Shown here one piece after another: positions 7,986 to 16,230 of a stretch of DNA of 64,000 bases. The stretch is taken from the NCBI RefSeq assembly GCF_042680125.1, contig NZ_JBHTNY010000023.1, one strand, 5' to 3'. A program made the position numbers and the translations under genes. The notes below the pieces were generated by a model. That model saw only the letters and a program-made list of their open reading frames with translations, was not told where the DNA came from and made no database searches. How positions within the stretch are numbered: position 1 is the first letter of the stretch; every line of letters starts with the position of its first letter. The stretch comes from Robinsoniella peoriensis. GTDB taxonomy: Bacteria; Bacillota; Clostridia; Lachnospirales; Lachnospiraceae.

Positions 7986-9197
7986 ATGGAAGTATTGTAT
8001 AAGCGATGTTGTGGAATTGACATTCATAAAAATGTGCTGGTAGCCTGCGTTTTTATAAGTGTCAGAAAAAAAGAGATTCGTCAGTTTGGTACGATGACTG
8101 ATGATATTCTACAGTTGACCCAGTGGTTAAAAGAGGTCAATTGTGAAATGGCTGCTATGGAGAGTACAGGTAGTTATTGGAAACCAGTATACAATGTCTT
8201 TGAAGAGGAACAGATTCCAATTATTGTGGTGAATGCCCAGCATATAAAAGGTGTTCCAGGTCGCAAGACGGATGTGAAAGATGCAGAGTGGATAGCTGAT
8301 TTAGTACGTCATGGTTTAGTAAAAGCAAGTTTTATTCCAAGTCGAGAACAAAGAGAACTCCGTGAAATAACATGCTATCGGCAGGAATTAATTGAAGAAC
8401 GTGCACGAGAATTGAATCGAATCCAAACTGTTTTGGAGGGATGTAACCTGAAGCTAGGATCGGTAATTACTGATATTAGTGGGAAAAGTGGAATTGCTAT
8501 TTTAAAAGCCATTGTGTCAGGCGAGACCGACCCTTTTATCCTGAGTCAATTGGCCGAGGGTAAAGCACGCAGCAAGTCTGTCGAACTACAGCGTGCACTT
8601 CGTGGTAGTATCCATCAACATCAGCGGTTACTGCTGAAACATCAATTAGAACATTTAGAAGCAATGTCTAAAATAATTGAGGATATAGATTCTGACATAG
8701 AGAAAAAAACTGAATCTATGAATCACCAAATTCAATTATTAGATGAGATACCAGGAATAGGTAAAAAAAGTGCTGAGCGATTACTTGCAGAAATAGGAAC
8801 TGAAATGAACCAATTTAAAGATCAATCTCATTTTAGTTCTTGGGCTGGTTTAGTCCCTGAATGTAAAGAAAGTGCTGGAAAAAAGATGAGCACTCGAATA
8901 CGGAAGGGCAATAAGCATGTAAAATCAGTGCTTGTTGAGTGTGCACGATCAGCAATTCGGAATAAAAAAAGTTATTTCTACTCGCGTTATCAACGAATTG
9001 CGTCACGCCGCGGAGGGAAAAGAGCTTTAATTGCAGTTGCTCATTCTATGCTCATTGCAGTCTATCATATTTTGAAAGACTTACAGCCTTATAGAGAGCT
9101 TGGATGTGACTATTATGATACTTGTAATCACGAAAAAATCGTACAAAGAAATATTCGTTCATTGGAACGACTAGGAGTGAAAGTGATGATTGAATAA
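7986..9197 (+). CDS. IS110-family transposase (DEDD recombinase)
   Basis: 403 residues, full length for the family. The N-terminal RuvC-like DEDD domain shows D12 (GIDIHKN), E59 (AMESTGSYW), D96 and D99 (GRKTDVKDAEWIADLVRHG). A coiled middle part follows, then the C-terminal transposase_20 domain with a helix-hairpin-helix (LDEIPGIGKKSAERLLAEIG) and the SWAGLVP region with the conserved catalytic Ser nearby (CKESAGK). GGAGGTG lies 6 bases before ATG 7986. The frame is intact, so the element may be active; like other IS110 members it would use an RNA-guided mechanism with the leader RNA proposed just upstream. Exact element ends cannot be fixed because IS110 elements lack clear inverted repeats. 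Confidence 0.95.
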   Translation: MEVLYKRCCGIDIHKNVLVACVFISVRKKEIRQFGTMTDDILQLTQWLKEVNCEMAAMESTGSYWKPVYNVFEEEQIPIIVVNAQHIKGVPGRKTDVKDAEWIADLVRHGLVKASFIPSREQRELREITCYRQELIEERARELNRIQTVLEGCNLKLGSVITDISGKSGIAILKAIVSGETDPFILSQLAEGKARSKSVELQRALRGSIHQHQRLLLKHQLEHLEAMSKIIEDIDSDIEKKTESMNHQIQLLDEIPGIGKKSAERLLAEIGTEMNQFKDQSHFSSWAGLVPECKESAGKKMSTRIRKGNKHVKSVLVECARSAIRNKKSYFYSRYQRIASRRGGKRALIAVAHSMLIAVYHILKDLQPYRELGCDYYDTCNHEKIVQRNIRSLERLGVKVMIE

Positions 9198-9217
9198 TCT
9201 TTTGTCTCACTAAACTT

Positions 9218-9246
9218 AAAAAGCCCACCATACTGGTAGGCTTTAT
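9218..9246 (+). terminator. Terminator after the IS110 transposase
   Basis: AAAGCCcACCA pairs with TGGTaGGCTTT (9220-9244; one mismatch) around a TAC loop, with A-rich left flank and TTATT on the right. Confidence 0.6.
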
Positions 9247-9263
9247 TGTAATGCTTGTTATTA

Positions 9264-9303
9264 GGCTGTCGAGAATTACGTTTTCAGGACAGCCCCTTCT
9301 TTT
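9264..9303 (+). terminator. Terminator-like hairpin
   Basis: GGCTGTC 9264-9270 pairs with GACAGCC 9288-9294, followed by CCTTCTTTTT. The remaining bases to 9545 hold no gene that I can support. Confidence 0.4.
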
Positions 9304-9545
9304 TATCAGAATATTCACAACACAGAGCCCTTTCCAGACGGCTTTCAAACGTATCAGCGGTGAATCCCCTGCTGCCTACTGTCAGTGTATGTATTGAGTT
9401 CTATGGGGCTTTTTTGCGTCAAAAAAATATGATCATTGATTTTTATAGTAATTATTGGTATTATTATTTATAAAAGCACTGAATTTAAAATATTTTTTGA
9501 ACAGCAGTTTTGAAATTATAGATTTGATGGAAAGGGGATGAATCT

Positions 9546-10681
9546 ATGCACATTTTACTTTTTATATTAATGATTATGCTCACGACAGCACATAGCTTTG
9601 TTTCTCAGCGTTTTGTCATGACATTCGGATGTAGGATAAAATCCGGAATTATGCAATATTTGTTAATTTTCCTGCCTACATTACTCTTATTTACACTAAT
9701 GTCTTTTGTGAACATACCATTACTGATATTTTATCCTCTGTGTTATATCCTTAAGGCATTGCAAATTCAATTCTGCCAGGGAGATTTTACCTGGAAGAAA
9801 ATTCAGCTGAATGTCTTTGGTGTGTGCATGTTTTCCTTTCATCTGGTTGTTGTAAGCGGTATTGCCCTGGTTGTAAATTGTGGTCTTGGGTATGCAATGT
9901 CAAATGGGATATATCGTATGTTTAGTCTGTTGGTTCTTCTGATCTGTGACACAGCGGTAATCAATATGATTATAAGGCGTCATGCTGATTTTATTATTCT
10001 TAAAGAAGGCTGCGGGGGCGGTGATTTTGCACCATTTGATAAATTTCTATGGTTTTCCATCGGTTATGTGTTTGTAGAAAGTATACTATGCAGCTTTGAT
10101 TTGTTAAAAGTTTACACCCCCTTATTTTTAATGGGGTGCAGCATTTTATTGAAAATACAGATCTCAAAAATGTAATAGAAATGCTCCATAAAAGCACAGA
10201 AGATTTGCGTCAATATGTAGATTACGATACTTTGACCGGAATTTATTCCCGCAAGTATATAATGGATGCTATGCAGAAAATGATAAATATGGATGAGATG
10301 TTTTCAGTGGTATTTATCGACTTGGATCATTTTAAAAAAATAAATGACCAGATGGGACATCTCGCTGGGGATCATTATTTGTGCAGATTTGCAAAAGAGA
10401 TGGGGGAAAGGCTGCGTAAAGTGGATATATTCGGAAGAATTGGAGGAGACGAATTTCTTGTCTTAATGCCGGGGTGTGAAAAATTATATGCGGTTCAACG
10501 CCTCGAGAGGATTCGCGGGGAGCTGACAGTACAGGAAGATGGAAAAAGTCAGCCGTTTAGTTTTGGGATAACCACGTTTCTAAGGGGACATCAGATTACG
10601 GACGGGAAGATTTTACTAAAAGAAGCTGACAGTGAAATGTATATTGATAAACACCGTTACTGTGGGCAGAAAGGAATATGA
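9546..10681 (+). pseudogene. Membrane diguanylate cyclase, split by a frameshift
   Basis: 9546-10175 encodes about six hydrophobic segments with no soluble domain. 10136-10681, in the -1 frame, encodes a linker helix and a GGDEF domain (DYDTLTGIYSRKYIMDAM, FIDLDHFKKIND, RIGGDEFLVLMPG) with a product-inhibition I-site (RKVD) five residues before GGDEF. The next gene downstream has exactly this architecture in one frame, which argues that these two parts were one protein of about 375 residues that lost its frame in the C5/T5 runs at 10114-10130. The second part could be translated separately from GTG 10136, but it has no good ribosome binding site. If functional it would make cyclic di-GMP. Confidence 0.7.
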
Positions 10682-10684
10682 CAG

Positions 10685-11908
10685 GTGCAAAATAATTTAA
10701 TAGCAATCGTTGTGACGACCGCCTACTTCTTTTTTAACTGGGAATATTTTAGATTGGGAGAAAGTGTATTTAAAGTAGAAAAGATTAAGAACAGGTATAT
10801 CATATTTTGTTTTGCGGCAAATTATTCACTTTTTTACTTATGCAGTGTAATGCAGCTGCATTTAATGGTAAACTGGTTATTATTCTTAGTTTTTATGTTT
10901 GCAGAGAACATATTGCTTATAAAATCTTCTGTTCAAAAATCTGTTTATTTTGCTTTGCAGGGAGTTTTGTGCGGTCTGGCGGCAAATATCTTCAATCGGT
11001 GTTTAGTGGCGATCTTATGGAACCAGCCATTGCGTAATTTTGATAATAATGTTCGGGACGAGAATAATATAAAAGTATATCCGATTATTGCCGGCTTCCT
11101 TTTTACTAGTATAGTATTTCGTATATATGCTGAAGAAAAGAACAGCAAAAAGGTTCGCTTGATAATGGGCTATACGAAGCACCTGAGTTTTCTTTTGAAA
11201 TTGATGCTGGTAATGCTTACTTATTTATTCTTGAATTTATTACTCTATAGTGCGGATGAAAGCAGCTTTCTATTAAAAATATGGGGTGTGTTGTCCTGTA
11301 TTTTTGTAAGCATCGGATATTATCTTGGTTTACGGTATGCTCATAGGATCAGCCAGCTTTCATTTTACAGGGAAGAGAATAAGCAAATGCAAAAACTTGC
11401 AGCAATACAGAGGGAGGAAGAAATCAGCCTCCGTTCCAGCGTATATCATGATGCCCTGACAGGTCTTTTAAACAGGAAGTCGGCAAAGGATAAAATCGCA
11501 GCATTTATGTTGGAAAAAAAGAATTTTTGTCTCTGTTTTGCAGATCTTAACGGCTTGAAAATAGTGAATGATAAATATGGCCATTCATGTGGAGACCAAT
11601 ATTTAATAGAAGTCTGTCGGGTGATGGAAACATTATTAAATTCAAAAGAAGACTCTGCATATCGGTACGGAGGTGATGAAATTCTGGTGTTGATGATGGG
11701 AACTGATAAAAATACGGCAGAACAGCGCATGTCTGAAGCAAACAGAATATTGAATGAAAAAGAATGTACAGAGGAATTTCCATTTCATATGTCTGTAAGC
11801 TATGGGATAGCGTTAAGCAGTGAAGCAGATCATATGGAAAGCCTAATCCATAATGCTGACGAAAGGATGTACCAGCATAAGAAAAAAGATCACAATAAAA
11901 GGGGCTAA
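10685..11908 (+). CDS. Membrane GGDEF-domain protein (diguanylate cyclase-like)
   Basis: 407 residues: six predicted transmembrane segments (about 5-230), a coiled linker (EENKQMQKLAAIQREEE), then a GGDEF domain (YHDALTGLLNRKSA, FADLNGLKIVNDKYGHSCGD, YRYGGDEILVLM, NADERMYQHKKK). The active-site loop is GGDEI, a mild variation, and the RxxD inhibitory site is absent, unlike in the broken paralogue before it. It starts at GTG 10685, 3 bases after the previous stop, so the two were probably coupled. Two adjacent paralogues with the same layout suggest a tandem duplication. Activity is plausible, since GG(D/E)EF relatives with I or L at the last position are known to be active in some cases. Confidence 0.85.
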   Translation: MQNNLIAIVVTTAYFFFNWEYFRLGESVFKVEKIKNRYIIFCFAANYSLFYLCSVMQLHLMVNWLLFLVFMFAENILLIKSSVQKSVYFALQGVLCGLAANIFNRCLVAILWNQPLRNFDNNVRDENNIKVYPIIAGFLFTSIVFRIYAEEKNSKKVRLIMGYTKHLSFLLKLMLVMLTYLFLNLLLYSADESSFLLKIWGVLSCIFVSIGYYLGLRYAHRISQLSFYREENKQMQKLAAIQREEEISLRSSVYHDALTGLLNRKSAKDKIAAFMLEKKNFCLCFADLNGLKIVNDKYGHSCGDQYLIEVCRVMETLLNSKEDSAYRYGGDEILVLMMGTDKNTAEQRMSEANRILNEKECTEEFPFHMSVSYGIALSSEADHMESLIHNADERMYQHKKKDHNKRG

Positions 11909-11913
11909 CACAT

Positions 11914-12396
11914 GAGTTCCTGGATAAAAATTATAAGAAAATGGCGAAGTATGATGATACTAGCAAGATGCAGTACATCGATCTTACCAACTGGCTTCTG
12001 GGATATATTTTACTGCGTGTACCGCTCCTGGATAAAGAAGCATTTGATGTGGCCAAAAAAATTAATACAGTAGAAAAATTAAAAGACCATATACCTAAGT
12101 ATGCATTCCGTAAGGTAGCCGAAAAATTTTTACCGAAACAGACAAGTGGGAAGAAAAAGCTGGGCTTCCCGGTTCCCATCCGTGTATGGCTGAAACAGGA
12201 CAGCGGATATGGAAGAACCAAGGCAATGTTTAATGGTGAACGTGCAGGAAAGTTCTTTAATCAGAAACAGATCATGCAACTGCTGGATGACCACAAGGCT
12301 GGCAATCGGGATAACAGCAGGAAGATCTGGGTAATCTATACATTCTTGATCTGGTACCAGGTGTTTTTTGTAGAAAAGAAGCATAACTTCGCATGA
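11914..12396 (+). pseudogene. Asparagine synthetase C-terminal fragment with internal deletion
   Basis: The frame matches the end of glutamine-hydrolysing asparagine synthetase (AsnB): YIDLTNWLLG, RVPLLDKEAFDVAKKI, KYAFRKVAEKFLP, GKKKLGFPVPIRVWLKQD. The glutaminase domain and PP-loop are missing, and the conserved KADKMSMAHSLEL block that should stand between LLG.ILL and RVP is deleted (about a dozen codons). A non-functional remnant. Confidence 0.75.
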
Positions 12397-12530
12397 CAAA
12401 ACAGGGATTTGCAGAGTGGGCAGGACGGGAAACCATCATTCTGGACGGGACAACGGGATCGAATCTGATTAAAGCAGGTCTGGGGTGCGGTGTCTGTAAA
12501 GAACAGTGGTTTAAGGAATATTCTATGCCT
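12393..12530 (+). pseudogene. Homocysteine methyltransferase N-terminal fragment
   Basis: From ATG 12393 the peptide contains TIILDGTTGSNLIKAG and GVCKEQW, the first strand and loop of the homocysteine-binding barrel of MetH/MmuM proteins. Similarity stops around 12525 and the frame ends at 12665. Nothing recognisable follows up to about 12880 beyond scraps such as the short ORFs METSTQFKEILESIDKN and GLQVITATNGETIG, which lie in different frames. Confidence 0.55.
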
Positions 12531-12887
12531 CTTAGATTACACATAATAAGATTCCTAGTACTCCGTCCAGACAGTAACGATAGTGACAATGCTGAATATT
12601 TTGTCAGCCTGCAATGCGAAGGATGGAAACTTCTACTCAGTTCAAAGAAATTTTGGAGTCCATAGATAAGAACGTTGGATACATTAAAAGTCAGACATTT
12701 TCTAATTACTTATAATGGTTTGCAGGTAATCACTGCTACCAACGGAGAAACAATCGGGACAATTGGTAATCATGGTTACTGGCGAGCAAAAGAAGAACAG
12801 AAGGAAACATGTTAAAAAGACCTACGTTTAATAGATCTTATATACAATATTTAATAGCATTTACTACATGCAGAATATCCACTTGCT

Positions 12888-13110
12888 TTAGCATCGCTTA
12901 ATGAAATTGAAATGTCGCTCTTCCAGACCATTTTCTTACTGCAAGATTTTTTACATCTGTATTTTTATATCCACACATACTACACATCTGACTACTTGCA
13001 AAGAACGTATTAATCTTTACATATTCACGTTTGTTCTATTCTGCCTTATACTTCGCAGGAGCATTGGATAGTGATTTACCCGTTTCTTCATTATAGGATA
13101 TTTTTTCAGC
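12888..13110 (-). pseudogene. TnpB (IS200/IS605 OrfB) C-terminal fragment
   Basis: The minus strand reads KYKAE-stop-NKREYVKINTFF, ASSQMCSMCGYKNTDVKNL and AVRKW, the end of the RuvC-like domain and the first half of the zinc finger of TnpB. The stop replaces the conserved Trp, and the second CxxC and the final DRDxNAA motif are lost. No reRNA-like structure was looked for successfully. Confidence 0.6.
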
Positions 13111-13154
13111 AAGCATACATTCTGGTGGTAAATCAGTATTTGTGGGGGTGCTTT

Positions 13155-13288
13155 ATGTTTAACGAAATATGTATATACGAAGCAAAATTAACTAAGATAA
13201 ATGAAATAGAACAGTTAATGAAGGAAGTTGCCGAATTTTATCAGCAGCGAGAGGGCATAATTGATGTTCACTATATAAAACGCATCAT
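13155..13288 (+). pseudogene. Truncated antibiotic-biosynthesis-monooxygenase-like gene
   Basis: ATG 13155 has GGGGGTG upstream and starts MFNEICIYEAKLTKINEIEQ, continuing VAEFYQQREGIIDVHYIKR, which resembles small dimeric ABM-fold proteins (about 100 residues). After 44 codons the frame runs into the palindromic repeat element at 13289, which supplies the remaining codons to 13436. The insertion truncated the gene. Confidence 0.5.
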
Positions 13289-13416
13289 CTGCACACCCAG
13301 TGGCATATTTGCCCCGGCTTCAGGTTACATAGCCCCTGCGCGCCCTTCATCCGGGAAAATTCTCCCACAAAATGTGACGCACAACTGCCAGAAAACAATT
13401 TTAAAACGCGCTCTAG
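13289..13416 (-). repeat. Truncated copy of a palindromic intergenic element
   Basis: Matches the complete copy at 52003-52168 in inverted orientation, from CTGCACxCCC through GGCATATTTGCCCC, the CTTCATCCGGGA core, and the end (AATTTTAAAACGCGCTCTAG). The left terminal repeat is missing. It ends a few bases before the esterase gene. Confidence 0.8.
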
Positions 13417-13432
13417 AATGTAAAGGTATACT

Positions 13433-14266
13433 ATGAAAAAATATACAATGAAAAAAATCCAGATTCTGTCTGGCGAAAAAGAAATGGATCTATATATTCT
13501 GAAACCTACTGTAAATGTGAAGCCAAAGAATAAAACTCCGGGAATTTTATGGATACATGGTGGCGGATATATTACGGGAATGGCAAAGATGCTCTATATC
13601 TCTCGGGCAATAGGACTTGTGAAAAAATACGGTGCTGTCGTTGTGACTCCGGAATATCGTCTCTCCAAAGTAGCTCCCTATCCTGCCGCCTTGGAAGATT
13701 GCTATACAGCATTAAAATATTTAAAAGAACACGCGGAGGAATTAGGCATAAATACCAGTCAGATTATGGTTGGCGGTGAAAGCGCCGGTGGCGGTTTGAC
13801 AGTTGCAACCTGTATGTATGCCAGAGATAAGGGTGAAATAAATATTGCATATCAGATGCCTCTTTATCCCATGATTGATGACAGAGATACTGAATCTTCT
13901 CGTGATAACCACGCTCCTGTATGGAATACAAAGCTCAATCATAAAGGTTGGAAAGCATATCTGGGTGATTTGTGGCAAGGGAATGTTCCTGCATATGCTG
14001 CTCCTGCAAGGCAAACCAATTATTCAGATTTGCCACCTGCATATACCTTTGTGGGTGATAATGATCCGTTTTACTGTGAAACGCTTACTTATATCAAAAA
14101 TCTGAAGAATGCCGGTGTGAAGGCAAAGACTGATGTCTACCCGAAATGTTTTCATGCATTCGATATGCTTCTCCCATTCAAAAAAGTGAGCAAAAAAGCC
14201 ATTGTGGAATTTGAAAGACAATACTTGTATGCCGTGAAACATTATTTTGCGGAACAGAAGAAATAG
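13433..14266 (+). CDS. Alpha/beta-hydrolase esterase (HSL / BD-FAE type)
   Basis: 277 residues, complete. Oxyanion-hole motif HGGGY (42-46), nucleophile elbow GGESAGGG with Ser117, acid in VGDNDPF (Asp211 or Asp209), and catalytic His241 (KCFHAFDM). No signal peptide, hence cytoplasmic. Such enzymes hydrolyse short acyl or acetyl esters, and in gut Firmicutes often deacetylate imported oligosaccharides. The gene stands alone, just after the repeat element; a second start at ATG 13448 (MKKIQIL) is possible. The substrate cannot be read from the context, since the neighbours are remnants. Confidence 0.9.
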   Translation: MKKYTMKKIQILSGEKEMDLYILKPTVNVKPKNKTPGILWIHGGGYITGMAKMLYISRAIGLVKKYGAVVVTPEYRLSKVAPYPAALEDCYTALKYLKEHAEELGINTSQIMVGGESAGGGLTVATCMYARDKGEINIAYQMPLYPMIDDRDTESSRDNHAPVWNTKLNHKGWKAYLGDLWQGNVPAYAAPARQTNYSDLPPAYTFVGDNDPFYCETLTYIKNLKNAGVKAKTDVYPKCFHAFDMLLPFKKVSKKAIVEFERQYLYAVKHYFAEQKK

Positions 14267-14406
14267 AATGAACAAGCTATATGAAAACTTAATTTAAATC
14301 AAAGATAACTCCAAGGCAGTGTTTGATGTGAAATACGTTGATACTGAAATACCGACCTGAAATAATCATAAGGATGTCCATAAGATCTATATAGCTTTCC
14401 CTGCTA

Positions 14407-14592
14407 ACATAATAATACAATCCTTCTGTTACAGAAATTCGGATACAGGATTTTCAGCCATTCTCCATCCTCAATATCCTCGCAGTCTGTAATACCACCT
14501 GCCATACCGCTCTTCACGGGATGTATGATTTTCCAATCACCCAGATGGAATTTCCACCCTGTTTCAAATGTTTCTTTCATTCGTATTTTCAT
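14407..14592 (-). pseudogene. GH2-family glycosidase N-terminal fragment
   Basis: The peptide ETFETGWKFHLGD ... ITDCEDIEDGEWLKI has the opening strand and Asp/Trp pattern of the sugar-binding domain of beta-galactosidases (GH2: GWxFHLGD, then DDSxWxxLxLP). Only about 62 codons remain. The adjoining 14267-14406 holds no gene. Confidence 0.5.
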
Positions 14593-14663
14593 ATATAATC
14601 CAATCCTTTCAGTAATATAAAAAGTCCTCTCGGAAATTATTTAGATTTCCGAGAGTCTTCTCA

Positions 14664-15085
14664 TTATTTTTTGATTTTCACACTGCTCTTCTGACCTTTT
14701 TTAGCCAAAAGCTTTTTATATTCTGTAAATTTCTTTGATGGCACTTTAATCTCAGCCCTGCTGTTGATTCCTTTAAATGCATTCTTTCCTGCAGTTTTTA
14801 AAGAAGCTTAATAAATACGGATGCTCTTCAGCTTACCTGCACCGTCATACTGCTATACGTTTTTTTCACAGGAGCTGTTACTTTTACGGTACGTTTTCCT
14901 GATACCGTGCCTGTGATTGTATATTTCAGTCTTCCGCTGCTCAGGGTATCACCCTTTTTCGCCGGTACCTTACTCCACTTTGCAGTAAGTGTAATCTCTC
15001 CGGTTCTTCCTGCCGGAATCTATGTAACACGTGTTCCGTTCAGATACCAGCCCCCGAAGTTCATGCCAGCTTTCACCAGTGTCCC
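14664..15085 (-). pseudogene. Tail of a secreted repeat-domain protein
   Basis: Read on the minus strand: FGGWYLNGTRVT (stop in place of a codon) IPAGRTGEITLTAKW is a Listeria-Bacteroides (Flg_new) repeat; then KKGDTLSSGRLKYTITGTVSG and RTVKVTAPVKKTYSS; after a break, NAFKGINSRAEIKVPSKK, then KKLLAKKGQKSSVKIK and a stop at 14664. This is the same type of BspA-like tail that closes the two giant glycosidases at 32563 and 36462 (KxFKNRGQKSSVxIK). Several frameshifts and stops; non-functional. Confidence 0.6.
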
Positions 15086-15243
15086 AAGTATAATGGTCTG
15101 CACTAATCTCAAAGCATCCACACCATTAGCCGCAGTTCCCACCACGCAAAAACCCATATCCATACCTTCGATTTCCCTGACTACATCCTCAAAATAATGG
15201 TTTCATCTTCCGCTACTACCACAGAATATTGTTTATCACTCAT
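15085..15243 (-). pseudogene. YesN-type response regulator, N-terminal fragment
   Basis: Starts MSDKQYSVVVAEDETIIL, shifts frame once, and continues EDVVREIEGMDMGFCVVGTAANGVDALRLVQ in pieces: the first part of a receiver domain. It overlaps the end of the yesM-like pseudogene by 8 bases (ATGAGTGA), the usual coupling of this pair. It is joined directly to the secreted-protein remnant, so the phospho-Asp and the AraC domain were deleted. Confidence 0.6.
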
Positions 15244-16060
15244 TTATTTTTCCTCCAATTGTAACCTTTAATCCACCGTAATCAGATCCCTGCAATGTGA
15301 AAATTGCCTTATCTCCGTACGCCAGCTTTAATCTGGCAAGAATATTCAAAAGTCCCATTCCATCAATCTGCGCCTCGGGAATATTTTTCTCGGGGAGGAA
15401 ATCCTTTTCTACCAAGGGCTGGAGCACAAGTCTTGGAACTGCCACAGTATCCATTTCCTCCGGTATTTCAATTTCCCAGTAAAGTCTGTCTTCATAGCGG
15501 ACTTTCATCAGATTTAATTATTTAATAGTGTTATCTTTTTCATCTTTTATAGTAACCATGTTCATATCTGAATTCGACACATAGCGAAGCATTTTGGATA
15601 AATCTGTACTTATTTCTACAATCTGTTTACTGCCTGCTTCTTTTCCCATTATCTTAATGATAGATAGTATATTATATAAGAAATGGGGATTCATCTGCGC
15701 CTGCATAGCAAGCAGTTTTGCCTGAACCTCATGAGCACGTATAGATACTATTATATTCAGAGATTCCTGCAGTTTCCTGCACATCTTTACAAATACCTGA
15801 TTCAGCTCCGATAATTCTAAAATATCCGTTTCAATCTCCGCCGGTTCATATGCGGCGATTTCTTCCAACTGCAGTTCCCTCATAAGTCCATTAAATTCCA
15901 ATTCTCCAGATCCTGTTCTACTTCGGTAGCTATGGCATTTGCAGTCTGATACAAGGATTCCTCAGCTTTTTTCATAAGTGTATTCTTATTAAAATAATAT
16001 ATCGTGAACAAAAATGTTAATATCGTTACAGCACTGAGTATTCGGTATGAAAAAAAAGTT
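15236..16060 (-). pseudogene. YesM-type sensor histidine kinase, decayed
   Basis: Residues around QAQMNPHFLYNILS are the H-box of the LytS/YesM family, followed by LSKMLRYVSN. A nonsense codon (TAA 15518-15520, in the place of a Tyr in TIK-stop-LNLMKVRYEDRL) and a deletion between LVLQPLVEK and DGMGLLNI remove the N-box. Upstream, MKKAEESLYQTANAIATEV and a hydrophobic stretch mark the N-terminus in another frame, without the usual large extracellular sensor domain. It is a dead paralogue of the intact pair at 24.4-27.7 kb. Confidence 0.75.
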
Positions 16061-16230
16061 TCTTTTGTATTGATTTTTTTCCAGATCTTTTCCTCACAGA
16101 TATTTCCTCCTGCCTAAAGATATTTGAAAGTCCATATACTGGTTTTAGTATATCAGATATCTGCAATTTTTGACAAGCGATAATACACGATGCACGAAAT
16201 TACCTCAAATCAATACTTTCAACCACAAAA

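Noticed and set aside
10105..10140. Programmed -1 frameshift between the membrane and GGDEF parts
   Set aside because: No X XXY YYZ heptamer in the right phase; runs of C5 and T5 make a plain mutation more likely.
13071..13436. A continuous 121-codon frame
   Set aside because: Only about 44 codons from ATG 13155 look like protein; the rest is the palindromic repeat, and the part before 13155 has no coding character.
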